A stretch of 64,000 nt of DNA, from the NCBI GenBank assembly GCA_019096065.1, contig JAGUCH010000004.1, positions 5,642,001 through 5,706,000 on the forward strand, in the 5' to 3' direction. The DNA comes from Paracyclopina nana (taxonomy: Eukaryota > Arthropoda > Copepoda > Cyclopoida > Cyclopettidae). Both the position numbers and the translations under genes were made by a program. Below are positions 24,201 through 34,305 of this stretch, piece after piece; within the stretch, counting starts at the first letter, position 1; each line of letters starts with the position of its first letter. A model generated the notes under the pieces. The model was not told the DNA's origin, ran no database searches, and saw nothing but the letters and a program-made list of their open reading frames with translations.

Positions 24201-24274
24201 CCGACGGCCTCGCGGCCGCTGCACCCTATCAGCCTCTCCAGGGTAAGACGCGCAAGTTTTTCAGTTTTGACAGA
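18231..24274. other. 6-kb gene-poor intergenic region
   Basis: This separates the 5' end of the Mieap-like gene from the 3' end of the unknown gene at 24284. It contains the MITE at 21304-21693, an AC tract near 19350, and a TA/GC alternating tract near 20905-20928. A small palindromic pair TAGGCCTTT/AAAGGCCTA lies near 23412-23440. None of the many short open frames has conserved-looking sequence. It may hold regulatory DNA or promoter-proximal non-coding exons. Confidence 0.5.
21304..21693. mobile_element. 390-bp TA-flanked MITE with ~125-bp inverted arms
   Basis: The left end GGTGGATCCCACAACATTAG returns as CTAATGTTGTGGGATCCACC at the right end, flanked by TA at 21302-21303 and 21694-21695. 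The arms continue inwards for about 125 bp with few differences, including the shared inner block TTGGTAGGATTCATCAGAGT and its complement. The ~130-bp centre has no reading frame. TA duplication and structure fit a mariner-type MITE unrelated in sequence to the one at 6681-6889. Confidence 0.9.
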
Positions 24275-24280
24275 TTTATT
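24275..24280 (-). promoter_or_regulatory. Poly(A) signal AATAAA
   Basis: Canonical hexamer on the minus strand, starting 4 nt after the stop codon of the coiled-coil gene. If used, that gene has a 3' UTR of only a few tens of bases. Confidence 0.5.
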
Positions 24281-24283
24281 GCC

Positions 24284-25192
24284 CTAGTCGAAGCAATAAG
24301 TAGCGGGGTTGACCCAAATCTCCGCGATGCGGTACAGGTCGTCCACGCCCCTCGCGCCGTCAAAAGCCTGAAAGACGGGGTTGGGGTGGAGGCCCGAGGA
24401 GGGCGTGACAGGCTCGTCGCCATCCAGCAGCGGCGAGCTCAGCCGATCCTCGACCTCGTCGTACACAAGGTTGGCTACGACAGTGTTGGTCTCGTCATCG
24501 AGGCCCTTCAACTTGTCCATGGTGGACTTCCAACGCACCTTGATGGCCGAGGCCTTCGAGGCCACCGACGATTTCCGTGAGCCTCGCGAGATTTTCCGCT
24601 CCTGCTGCTTTTTGGCCTTCGACTCGACGCGCTGGAAGTCCCTATGCAGCCTCAACACCGGGTCCTTCATGTGCTCTCTCGTCATCTCCACTTTGCCTTG
24701 CAACACCAGCACCCTGTCACGTTCACGTTCACGTTTCTCACGCTGGCGAATCCGCATCAGTTGCTCCTGCTCAGTCTTTTTGCGGATCTCCTCCAGCTCA
24801 TCCTTGTACTTGGGCACCAGTGGAGAGCTGCGGCCGGAGCTGAGGCTACTGCTGCCCCCACCTCCGTCCCCGTTGAGGGCCAGCAAGTTGGAGCTGGTCT
24901 TGGGAGTAGGGACCTCCTCCGCAATCTTCATCTTGGTCACCATGGAAGACATCCACTCGTCCACCTTCTCCTTGAGCCTGTCCTGGCGTGCGGCCTCGTC
25001 CGCAACCGTGTCGGAGGTCTTGACTAAGCACAATATTTTCCATCTTTGCCTGGCCTTGTCCTTCCTAGTGAGGTCAGCAGCAGCCTCCTCCTCAGCCCTT
25101 GCGGCCTGCGGCTCCTTGTAGTATGTGAGCTTGTCTTGGTGATTGTTGCTTGTCACCCCTTCCTCGTGGGAGAAGGAGGAGGCATCGACCAT
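24284..25192 (-). CDS. Uncharacterised charged coiled-coil protein
   Basis: I do not recognise this protein. It is a 302-residue uninterrupted frame with a real ATG. It is rich in Lys, Arg, Glu and Ser: a helical stretch near residues 20-80 (RKDKARQRWKILCLV), a Gly/Ser low-complexity segment near 110, then a strongly charged coiled-coil-like region from about 125 to 200 (EQEQLMRIRQREKRERERDR) followed by basic Ser-rich sequence. The C-terminus (GVDDLYRIAEIWVNP) is less biased and could be a conserved motif. The frame stays open upstream to an acceptor-like CTAGCAG at 25235, so an extra 5' exon is possible. It is divergently placed from Polycomb, with 811 bp between starts. Confidence 0.6.
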   Translation of the reverse strand: MVDASSFSHEEGVTSNNHQDKLTYYKEPQAARAEEEAAADLTRKDKARQRWKILCLVKTSDTVADEAARQDRLKEKVDEWMSSMVTKMKIAEEVPTPKTSSNLLALNGDGGGGSSSLSSGRSSPLVPKYKDELEEIRKKTEQEQLMRIRQREKRERERDRVLVLQGKVEMTREHMKDPVLRLHRDFQRVESKAKKQQERKISRGSRKSSVASKASAIKVRWKSTMDKLKGLDDETNTVVANLVYDEVEDRLSSPLLDGDEPVTPSSGLHPNPVFQAFDGARGVDDLYRIAEIWVNPATYCFD

Positions 25193-25234
25193 CTTCCCAC
25201 TGTCGTCATCCTCATCGTCGAGGCCAGGAGGTGA

Positions 25235-25969
25235 CTGCTAGCAGCACACAAAAGTTGTTGCACCAGCTAACAATCTTGTTGCAATAAGTTTTTCCCAACT
25301 CTTTGAGCACGCAAACCAGAGCTCTTTTTTTGTCACCCACCCAGCTAGTTATATTCTGTGCTTAAATCGGTCTTCATCAGCGCACGGCGTCAACTCAAAT
25401 CGCGCGCATGGGCTGATTTGTAAAACCTTCGCACGCGAGTGTGCCAGTTGTTGGTGGCCTTTCTTTGCAACGCCGAAGTTGTACTAGGTACGAGTATACT
25501 CGCTCGGTGTTGGTGGTGGCAGCATGAAACTTCATATTAGGCAGGGGACTGCGTGTGTCTGCTCGAATAATATTTTGGGGGGGCTGCCGCTCAAGAAAAG
25601 CCTGCACTATATGGATATGGCTAAATTAGGCATAGACATGCAAACATTGCGGAACAACAGCAACAGCTAGCGTAGCTTGCACGAATGAATGGATCGAATG
25701 AGATTGGCTGCGAAAAGGCCAAGGAGGCTCGTTCCGCTTTTCCAATCCCCTCGGAGCTTTGGCTTTGAGAATGCGCCGCACCTTGGCAGTTGTAGGAGTG
25801 GCTAGTAATTATTTCTTCCCAGTTCATTTTGGCGCAAAGCAACAGACGGCCTTGTTCTCACGGAGGACGACAATTCATTGATCCAACTTTCTTTCTTCTC
25901 CCTATCGGAAGAGAGAACAAAACCCTTTGAGATGTTGTTGTTGATGACTCTCTCTCCATTCTTTTGCAG
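25235..25969. other. Region between divergent gene and Polycomb
   Basis: Presumed shared promoter region and first non-coding exons. A pyrimidine-rich acceptor (CATTCTTTTGCAG) ends at 25969, 34 bp before the Polycomb ATG, so a 5' UTR intron probably lies here. Confidence 0.45.
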
Positions 25970-26003
25970 GCTATTTGTTACTTCAAGCAACTCTGAACGA
26001 ACC

Positions 26004-27284
26004 ATGAACGAAGCGGACGACCAGATATTTGCCGCCGAGGCCATCACAAAAAAGAGGCTCAAAAAGGACGGCACGACCGAGTACCTAGTCAAGTGGAAGG
26101 GATGGAGCTCCAAATACAACACCTGGGAACCGGAGGACAACATTCTCGATCCGCGGCTCATCCATCAATATGAGCGGAAGCTCGTGTTTCAAGCTATGGC
26201 AGGTGCCAATAAGTCTGGTGGCAACAAAAGCAAGCCTGGGAGAAAGCCCAAGGATAAAACCGCGCCCGGAGCCACCACCGAGGAAAAGAAAAAGAACAAC
26301 GACGAGTCAGACGACACCAACAGCGAGGATGGCAAGAAAGCTGAGCCCTACATGTTGCAGACACTCAGCGGACGAACTCCCAAGCCCCCTGAACGGTATG
26401 CGGAAAAGCGGAAAAAGAAAAAGAAGGCTGACAAGGAGAAGAAGAAAAAACGCGAGAGCAACGGCACTGGTAGCAGCACTAAATCAGAGTCCACATCCAA
26501 GCCCACCATCCGCGTATCCATTGGGGACAACAACAGAATGTTCTCGTCGGAGAGCAGCAGCGGAGATAGCGATGATGACGAGGACAATGATGAGGACGAG
26601 GAGACCTCTCGGCCGTCCAAGGCCAAGAAAACATTTTCCACGGTGAAACTGTTCGGCCGTAAGGGCTACGACAACGACTCCTCCTCGTCGTCCATGTCAT
26701 CAGACAGCTCGCCTAGTCCTACCTTGAAAGCGTCCACGCTGACAAGCAGTAGTAACACGTCCCCCAAGGCCAAGATTGGGATCAAAATCAAAAAGTCACC
26801 CGACTCCAGTCGTACTTTTGAAACGAAACTTTTGTCAGCCTCTAGTTACTCCCGACAAGACTCCTCTTCCGATGACGATGATGACAGCAAAGACGATGAT
26901 AGTGACATCGAAGTCATCATCAACACCTCACGTCTTTCCAATGGCGACAAACGGAAGTCGATTTTTGGTCTCTCGCGAGTCCCCGCCGCAGGCACGAAAG
27001 AAAAGCTTAGCAAATTCGACCTGCTCACGCAGGGCATGTCATTGGCAGACGGGATCAAGGGGGAGAGCAGCAAGGCTGGAAAGGAGAGCAACAGCAGCTC
27101 TTCCGACTCAGAGTACGAAACAGAGGAGGTGTACGAGCTCCGAGAGTGGTACCCTCCGGACTTTTGGCGAGCCAAGGACCAGGACAATGCCAACAGGGTT
27201 TGTCAGACAGATGTCACGGCCAACAACTTGACCGTGACCATGCTTGAGAGTCGAGTCTGTGACGGATTCTTCAAAGCGCTATGA
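26004..27284 (+). CDS. Pc: Polycomb / chromobox protein
   Basis: Polycomb-group CBX protein, the PRC1 subunit that reads H3K27me3. The 426-residue frame starts at an ATG in good context (AACC before it). The chromodomain is at residues ~7-60 and has the aromatic-cage pattern: FAAEAI at its start, VKWKGW in the middle, and [12 protein letters not shown] Lys-rich segment, long acidic/Ser tracts and basic stretches follow. The C-terminal Polycomb repressor box is present: [17 protein letters not shown] then GFFKAL, which in the family binds RING1. The frame has no intron. There is only one chromodomain and no chromo-shadow domain, so this is Polycomb rather than HP1. An acceptor 34 bp upstream suggests a leader intron. 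Confidence 0.95.
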   Translation: MNEADDQIFAAEAITKKRLKKDGTTEYLVKWKGWSSKYNTWEPEDNILDPRLIHQYERKLVFQAMAGANKSGGNKSKPGRKPKDKTAPGATTEEKKKNNDESDDTNSEDGKKAEPYMLQTLSGRTPKPPERYAEKRKKKKKADKEKKKKRESNGTGSSTKSESTSKPTIRVSIGDNNRMFSSESSSGDSDDDEDNDEDEETSRPSKAKKTFSTVKLFGRKGYDNDSSSSSMSSDSSPSPTLKASTLTSSSNTSPKAKIGIKIKKSPDSSRTFETKLLSASSYSRQDSSSDDDDDSKDDDSDIEVIINTSRLSNGDKRKSIFGLSRVPAAGTKEKLSKFDLLTQGMSLADGIKGESSKAGKESNSSSSDSEYETEEVYELREWYPPDFWRAKDQDNANRVCQTDVTANNLTVTMLESRVCDGFFKAL

Positions 27285-28088
27285 CCGCGATTTTCCTCCT
27301 CGTCTTGCACCCAGTGAACATCATTAGTATCCTTCTTGTAGTCCTGTTTTTGTCTGCCTGTCCCTTTCAATCATCATCTTTCCTTCCACCACACACAACC
27401 TATGCGCATATATGTTATAGCTTTAATGTTGTTTTATTATTAATACAGCCAGGACATCAGGTGTTAGTTTAGGCACAAAGTGCCCTCCCACATTATATTA
27501 GATTACTTCAGGTGATAGTATGACACCAAATTAACCCAAGCATATTCTTCATTATTATTATTATCATCATCATAATTATTAATTACGTAATTACCATGCG
27601 CGCATCGATGACTGGCCAATCCCTTAAAGTGCAGCTACTATTGTTTTCGTTTTCTGCGGAGAATCTCACGTGTTCAATGATACATACTATATAACGACGA
27701 TGATGATTTGTAAAAAAGCCCTTAAGATGATAAGAATCGAAGAACTAAAAAGATGCCACAAAACTGAATATTAACTTTTAGGTTTTTAAAAAACAGCAAC
27801 AACTGTAACAGCTCCAGAAGATTATAGATTTAAAAACTAAGCGGAACCATTTTGTACAATTCAATTCATATTGTTGCAATTTTGTTATCCAACTTCATCA
27901 ACGAAATATAAGCCACTACTACTATCTACTGCAGCGTAAAATGAGCACAAAGTACTGACTCGTCAGATTCCCTTTTTCCAGCCTGCTGCGTCCTGGAGCT
28001 GTGCTGCAAGAAACTAAACAAACACCGAGGAGGAGGAGGAGAACCTGCCACCACTTCTGCTGATGCTGTCAGATCTTCCAAACTAACG
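27285..28088. other. Polycomb 3' UTR and spacer
   Basis: AT-rich sequence with ATT and ATC triplet runs near 27553-27585. Presumed 3' UTR of Polycomb and promoter of the next gene. No coding feature seen. Confidence 0.5.
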
Positions 28089-29677
28089 ATGAAGTTGGCA
28101 ATGACGATAATTTTTCCCATCCTCCTCGAGTCGAGCATCTGCCAAACTTCCCCCAAAATTGGTGAGAAAAAGTTCGCATTCTTAGCATATGGCAGCCCAA
28201 CTAATCTAACTATCTTGAACTTTAGCCGTAATCGGAGGTGGGATTGGAGGCACCGCAGCGGCTCATTTTTTAAAGAAAGCTCTGCCATATGCTGCCATAA
28301 CCATTTATGAGCCAGATCACGTTGGGGGTAGGCTAAAAACGGCGGAATTAGCTGGCAAAGAATACGAATGCGGAGGAACTGTGATACACCCTAGCAACCG
28401 AATGATGGTGGATCTGGTCAGAGAAATGGGACTGAAGCCAAGACCACCCGGGCCAGACTCCAGATTCACAATTATCTCAGGGGACGGTATTGTGTTCCAG
28501 CAATCCGAGTGGTCTTTCCTGCACACATTCCAGCTCATTTACCACTACGGCCTTTACACTCTCGTAAAGCTCCACTACTATATCCAAAACTTGCTCTCGC
28601 ATTTCGCACAAATCTACCCCTATTTGACCATTGAGCAAAAGTCATTTGGCAGTGTGGATGAAATGCTGACAATCATGTCTCCAGCCTCTCGAAAAAACCG
28701 TTCCAATGATGCTGGCATGCTGGAACTGCTAGGAATCAATCTGTCAGATGAGTTGACAAGGCAGAGCATGGGGCAAGAGTTGATTGAGCAACTTGTCACT
28801 GCCGCAGTACGAACCAACTATGGACAAATGCCCGGCTCGGTTCACGCCTTTGTGGGCTCGGTAGCTCTTGCTGGAGCTGAGGGAGGCCTGTGGTCAATTG
28901 AAGGAGGAAACCATCTGTTGCCAGAGAAACTTTTGACCTCCTCAAAAGCCACGCTTATCCAATCAAAAGTAATATTAGGTAAGCCGGCTTTGGCTAACTT
29001 TCTAATGTGCCTTTCCTGCCTTTCAGGTTGGAAAAGTTATCCAGACTCGAGCTGACAATAATAGCTATCAAGTAGTCACAATAAGTGGCGAGACGAGCAC
29101 TTATGATATTGTGGTGCTTGCTGTGCCAATGACTCGCGATGTGCAGAGCCTTGAAATTCAAGGCTTGTCCTCCTTGCCCACTTTTGACGGCCGCTATCAT
29201 AGGACTGTCGCAAATTTGGTGCATGGGGACATAAATCCTAAGGCTTACAAGGCTGATTTGTCAGGGGGCTCACTAACGAACACTAACTTTTTTGTGGATG
29301 GAACCAAAAACATCAACAGTTTAGCATGGCTGGCGCCTGTGAATTTTCAAGCCTCTGAGGAATTGCCTAATGTCTGGAAGGTCTTTTCCCAAGACCAGCT
29401 GTCAGAAGATGAGCTAAATGAGCTTTTCTTGGAGAGGCACCAAGTCATAACATGTGACTGGATGGCATATCCCCATTACTCGCTCAATGACACTAGAACT
29501 CCATTCGAAATTGCTGACAATCTGTACCATATCAATGCTATTGAATGGGCAGCATCAGCCATGGAAATGTCTGTGATTGGAGCGCACAATGTCGCCAATA
29601 TGATCACAGAGAGGCAAAATGGAAGAAAACGAGCAACTTATGAAGCACAGCATTTACATTCCCAGGAAGAATTGTGA
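28089..29677 (+). CDS. PCYOX1: Prenylcysteine oxidase-like FAD enzyme
   Basis: FAD-dependent thioether oxidase that degrades prenylcysteines in the lysosome or secretory pathway. Exons 28089-28161, 28226-28968 and 29027-29677 (introns 64 and 58 nt) give 488 residues, close to the family size (~505). Residues 1-20 form a signal peptide. The dinucleotide-binding loop VIGGGIGGTAAAHFL follows at once, split by intron 1, then the GGRL motif and the ECGGTVIHPSN segment. Conserved family blocks are seen near SMGQELIEQLVTAAVRTNYG, with a C-terminal cofactor segment ending in INAIEWAASAMEMSVIGAHN. The second donor must be at 28969 (AAA/GTAATA). The nearby GGTAAG would cause a stop. PCYOX1 and PCYOX1L cannot be told apart here. 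Confidence 0.9.
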
Positions 29678-30716
29678 TAATACAAAAGATTTTTTTACGA
29701 CATGAAAGCAGAAGACAGACGACAGATTACTTTCTTTCAAAGTTCCGTGGGAAATGGTGCATTACATGTCTGTTTTTATAGCAGGTTTACTGCAATTAAA
29801 CCCAAAGAGAACATTGTCATAAAATCCTAATGGCTTGTAAAAATGCATTGTCCACTGCATTTGCAGGTCTTTTTTTTGCCTTTTCAGATGACGGAAGGTT
29901 GGTTTATTTCCTACTTTTATACAATTTTTCTAAACTTTCGCAATCAAGCATTCAAGCAGCATTGTGAAAACACTGTAAAAGAACCAATAGTTACACAAAC
30001 AACCTGTCATGGAACTCTCTTCCACTGCTGCAAAATTGTTTTTTGGTCAGAGCCTCTACAAGTAATCTCGTTTACGCTAGAAAAATACAAAAAGAGCGCT
30101 TACCTTAATTGTACAAAGCTCTCGACTCTCGTTGAAAGCCCATTCTTTCTTGAGCAAAAGAACTCTCTCACAAAGCACATTTCCGTATTTGAAACTCGAA
30201 GTTAACAGCCTGTCGGCCTCACCAGCAACTCAATCAACTGAACCAACAACCAAGTGAGGGTGGGGTTAGTATGTACTGACGCTGAGCTTGTTGAGTCAAC
30301 TGGCAGCTGAGTAAGCGCGCAAGTTAATCCCGCAGACGTTTGTATCAGCAAATGCTGAGTAACATCAAAACTCCCGCTCTGTATTTGAACTGTGGTTAGT
30401 GCGCCACCAAACTTAAGGCTATAAATGTGTTATTTAACACCTTTGAGTCATAAGATATTTAGCATTGATGAATTCAGTGTCAACTAATGGGAGAAAAATT
30501 AAATTGGCATGATTTCCATCGCATTGGAGCAAAAGTGTCCATCTACAGGGCTGAAAAGATTGAGCTAAAAATCGATCAATTAGCATTACGTGGTTGGATG
30601 TGACAGTCAACAGAGCAAAGAAAACTTTGAAAAAGCCGAAAGAAATAAACTCTTACGGTTCCATCACTCTGTGGACTTGAATTTCTGCTTTTTTCCCGAC
30701 TCGGACATTGATCAGG
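29678..30716. other. Intergenic spacer, no supported gene
   Basis: Presumed 3' UTR of the oxidase and upstream region of SPCS3. A 120-codon plus-strand frame at 29843-30205 lacks splice support and domain character. Confidence 0.5.
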
Positions 30717-31322
30717 ATGCATACAGTACTGACCCGGGCCAACGCCCTTGCGGCGTACACGATGAGCGTCCTCGCCGGTTTGACGTTCATCTGCTTCCTC
30801 TCTACGTTCTTCATCGACTACAGAACTGAGGCCAAGATCAACACGGTTAAAGTGGTGGTTAAGCATGTCCCAGACTACAGCGCGTCAAGAGAGAAGAACG
30901 ATCTTGGTTTTCTCACCTTTGATCTCCATGCTGATTTGACTCCCCTCTTCAACTGGAATGTGAAGCAATTATTTCTCTATATGACGGCTGAGTACCAAAC
31001 CCCAAACAACGTTGTGAATCAAGTCGTGCTATGGGACAAGATCATTCAGCGTGGGGAAAATGCCCTGCTAGATTATCGATCAATGAACACCAAGTACTAC
31101 TTCTGGGACGATGGCAACGGCTTAAAGTAATTGATTGGCATTTCATACATTTTTTTGCAAATTATCACCAGGTTTTTTAAATATTACAGGGGACACGAAA
31201 ATGTGACTTTGACTCTGGCTTGGAATGTCATTCCCAACGCTGGAAACCTTCCCCGAGTGTCTGCCAGTGGCTCGCACAGCTTCTCCTTCCCGTCAGAGTA
31301 TACTTCGGCTCGTGTTATTTGA
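30717..31322 (+). CDS. SPCS3: Signal peptidase complex subunit 3
   Basis: Structural subunit (Spc22/23) of the ER signal peptidase complex. Exons 30717-31126 and 31190-31322, with a 63-nt intron, give 180 residues, the usual family length. There is a single N-terminal transmembrane helix (residues ~13-32, MSVLAGLTFICFLSTFFIDY), then a lumenal beta-rich domain with the conserved DLTPLFNWNVKQLF, the VVLWDKII block and, after the junction, NVTLTLAWNVIPNAG with a conserved glycosylation site. The join at AA/G is phase-correct. A TTG lies 9 bp upstream in frame, but the ATG at 30717 gives the standard start. Confidence 0.95.
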
Positions 31323-31522
31323 AAAAACGTCAGCCAGCTACTGATATGTCTCAAAATCGTTTTGTTCAATTTGCTAGTTGGAATACAGGAAAAATGGATA
31401 AAATGAAAGACAGGATTTCGGTAACTAAATATATTCGCCGTCATTTTGCATCGGTTGTAAGGTGCGTCACTTAGTAAACATAAACAAAGTGGCAGAAACT
31501 CGCGAAATCGCTCGGGCGAAAA

Positions 31523-32338
31523 ATGCGCATCACTCAATGCCTGTTGAGGCGTTATAGGTTTCGTAACACCTATGAGCCAGCTCCAGAGATCAAGTCTCAT
31601 ATTGGCAAGTACACAAAGGCCTATGCCAACTTGCCTGAACGCTACATAGCGCGGAACGCCACCAAGCTGCTTCACAAGAGCTACGACCATCCAGCCTTCG
31701 TTCCGAGGCTCAATACTTGGGATGCCCAGTATCATGGTCACAAAAGGCCGTGGACAGAGGAATATTGGAGGGAGGTTGGTGCTTTCAACCCAGAAGAACA
31801 TCCTGATATTGTTCAACCCATCCGAGAGGAAGACTGGATGTGGTTTCGAGGCGATCGTGTTGAAATCCTAACAGGCGATGACAAAGGCAAGCAGGGCTAC
31901 ATTTGTTACATTGTTCAAGAACGAAACTGGGTCTATGTCGAGGGCTTGAATTGCAAAAGAGTTCTGGAAAGCAAGGACAGCAAGTTCCCTGGGTACATAA
32001 GAAAAGAAGAGCAGCCACTTCTAGTGACCACGGACATAAAGCTAGTCGACCCCTCTGATGAGCAAGGCTGCGATGTGGAATGGAGATTCACCGAATCTGG
32101 TGAACGTGTGAGAGTGTCAACTAGGTCCGAAAGAATCCTTCCCCTCCCCACCCAATCGTTAGAAACTAGAGATTATAAGACTAAAGCAGGCTACAAGATT
32201 AATGAGAAGAAAGATACCCCACCGAAAGTTGTTGAAGAAATCACATTCGTTCCCAAGCTAGCCACGTTCGAAATGGACTTGATGGCTCGCTATGGCATCA
32301 AAGAAGACCGTGTTCCAGCTAAAACTTTTTGGTATTGA
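31523..32338 (+). CDS. mRpL24: Mitochondrial ribosomal protein L24 (uL24m)
   Basis: Component of the large mitoribosomal subunit. An intronless 271-residue frame, similar in size to animal MRPL24. The basic N-terminus (MRITQCLLRRYRFRN) is a likely mitochondrial targeting sequence. The KOW domain begins near residue 105 with WFRGDRVEILTGDDKGKQGY and continues VQERNWVYVEGLNCK, the uL24 signature. The C-terminus (FEMDLMARYGIKEDR) matches the metazoan-specific extension. It starts 200 bp after the SPCS3 stop on the same strand. Confidence 0.93.
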   Translation: MRITQCLLRRYRFRNTYEPAPEIKSHIGKYTKAYANLPERYIARNATKLLHKSYDHPAFVPRLNTWDAQYHGHKRPWTEEYWREVGAFNPEEHPDIVQPIREEDWMWFRGDRVEILTGDDKGKQGYICYIVQERNWVYVEGLNCKRVLESKDSKFPGYIRKEEQPLLVTTDIKLVDPSDEQGCDVEWRFTESGERVRVSTRSERILPLPTQSLETRDYKTKAGYKINEKKDTPPKVVEEITFVPKLATFEMDLMARYGIKEDRVPAKTFWY

Positions 32339-32583
32339 TCCGTGTCTTTTTATTGCATTAAAACCGAAAAGCAATCGTAAGTTGTTGGGGATCAAGCTAG
32401 GATGCAATTGAAATGGTTAGCAAAAGTTTTCGTGAAACATTCAGCAAATTAGATAAAAAAATTCATGGTAAAATGCATAAGCTCTACAGATGTTAAGTAG
32501 GGAAGAGGAGCAGTTTGTAGGTATGGGACAGCGTTAGCACATTTAGACTTATCCACGTGTACATTTGTAATTCGAGAACTAGC

Positions 32584-33639
32584 TTAGAGTTCGTCATCAA
32601 ACCTGCCTGGATCCACCAAGTGTTCGCCATAGTCAGTGGCTTCAGAGCCAACAAATAAGTCATGATTATTCACAATCTCATCTACAGAGAGAAGGCCGTC
32701 GACGTCTTCGTCAGCACCAGCAAAGAGGTGGTTCACTTCGTCAGTTGCAATTTCTACATTGTCAGGAATCACCCACGCAATGATTTCAGCCTCGTTCAAG
32801 CTGCCATCCTTGTCTTTGTCCAGATCGGTGTCGAATCGTTCTTTTTCTGCTACAAGCCATTCCTTAGATTGGTCTTTTCCTCGGTCACCTACGTATTCTT
32901 TAAAGTCCACTTTGCCGTCTCCATTTTTGTCTTTGGACTTGAGTGTAAGGTCCAGCACTGGCCTGATCATTCCAGGGTCCTCCTCGGGGTGAGTGAAGGC
33001 AAGATATTCAGTTTTGGTTAGCTTGCCATCGTGATCTTTGTCAGCAGACTCAAACAAGATTTTATCCTCTTCAATCAAGCCAGCGTCCTCCACTCGTTCA
33101 GGGTCCATTAATATCTTATCCAGAGACTCATCTTCATCAATGTCATACTCAGCTCTGAGGTATTCCACCCAAGTGACAATTCCATCACCATCTTCATCTC
33201 CCTCTTCAAACCTAAAATCAAATTAAATTGACTATTTGAGTTCATAAGTGAGGTTCTCGCGCTACCTTTCTTCTGACTCTTCGATGCTCAACGACTTGAA
33301 AGATCTAAGAATCCAGGAGTGCAATTCATTTTTGTCAACAAATCCATCCCTGTTCGAGTCCATTTTTTGCACTAGCATTCGAAGACGGTTTTTGGCCTCA
33401 GATGGTGAGAGGCGGTCGAACTCTTCTGCATCTTTGGTAGATCCCAAAATAGCCTCATGATCAAAGGCATTGTCATGGCTACCTTCACTGGCCCCGTGGC
33501 TGTGATCTCTTGGGCTGAATGCCCCATCAGAGGCACGTTCTCCAGACCCTTTGTGTGAGTGGGTGTGAGGAACGCCGCCTAATACTGCAGAAACAGCGAG
33601 GCAAAGTAGCAGGGAGATTCTTAAGTCAAGAGACATCAT
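32584..33639 (-). CDS. Reticulocalbin/calumenin-type ER calcium-binding protein
   Basis: CREC-family protein of the secretory pathway. Exons 33639-33266 and 33211-32584, with a 54-nt intron, give 333 residues. A clear signal peptide (LRISLLLCLAVSAVLGG) is followed by a His/Ser-rich spacer and six EF-hands: DSNRDGFVDKNE, DEDGDGIVTWVE, DKDHDGKLTKTE, DKNGDGKVDFKE, DKDKDGSLNEAE and DEDVDGLLSVDE. The protein ends in DDEL, close to the HDEL/KDEL ER-retrieval signal. The start at 33639 (MMSLDL) is preferred because it gives the signal peptide at the N-terminus. Another in-frame ATG at 33741 would add 34 residues. Reticulocalbin and calumenin cannot be separated by eye. Confidence 0.92.
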
Positions 33640-34305
33640 CACCGGCTGCTTTATGCAGGAGGACTGAATGACACTTGTCGGCAAATCAGTAAATGCCAGC
33701 TGGACTGAGCAAAATAAAATTATAATTGATCCCTTTTGCATCGGTTGCTTTACTATGCCAGAACAGTCTCAGAGAGTAGCCTTGTTTGGCCAATTTTCAG
33801 GCAAATATTGCTTTCCAGAACTTGTATATTAGGAATAAAAAGAATTATAGCCTTAAAAGTATCGCTTTTAGCTCTTATTGCATTCTTGATACGTTCATTT
33901 GACGATTTAATAAAGGTTTATCAATTGTAACAGGAAGCTGAGCAAGAATATAAAGGTCAGCTTGGGGTATTTTTTGGGAAATTAAAAAATCTCGCGTAAA
34001 CTCACGCTCAGCTTCAGCTGCCGCACGGACTTCACAACAAAGTTTTGAGGCTCGGAGAAAAGTCAAATATTTTGGCCTCTTAGAGATCAAGAGGTGCGAC
34101 CAGTCTTCTTCTTGGAATCAAGCTCAACAAATCGCCTAGACGTTCAACGAAATAAAGCCGAAGGCTGATCTCAGCAAATCACCCAACTTGACTCGGGAAA
34201 TATTTTACTTTTTGCTTCGCGCCCTAATCCTCGTGTTTGGGCCAAGGTCACGTACACCCGTTTTCATTGTGATGCACACGCCCCTTTGTTGATTCCTTGC
34301 TCACC
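33640..34305. other. Bidirectional spacer between divergent genes
   Basis: Between the reticulocalbin and KH-protein starts (666 bp). No TATA box or other specific motif can be assigned with confidence. It probably contains both promoters and 5' UTRs. Confidence 0.4.

Noticed and set aside
28973-29026. GGTAAG donor near 28978 in the prenylcysteine oxidase gene
   Set aside because: Stronger by consensus than the one used, but joining it to the acceptor at 29027 shifts frame into a stop within a few codons. The GTAATA donor at 28969 keeps the conserved protein.
29843-30205. Plus-strand 120-codon frame between PCYOX1 and SPCS3
   Set aside because: No domain, no splice partner, and it lies where 3' UTR and promoter sequence are expected.
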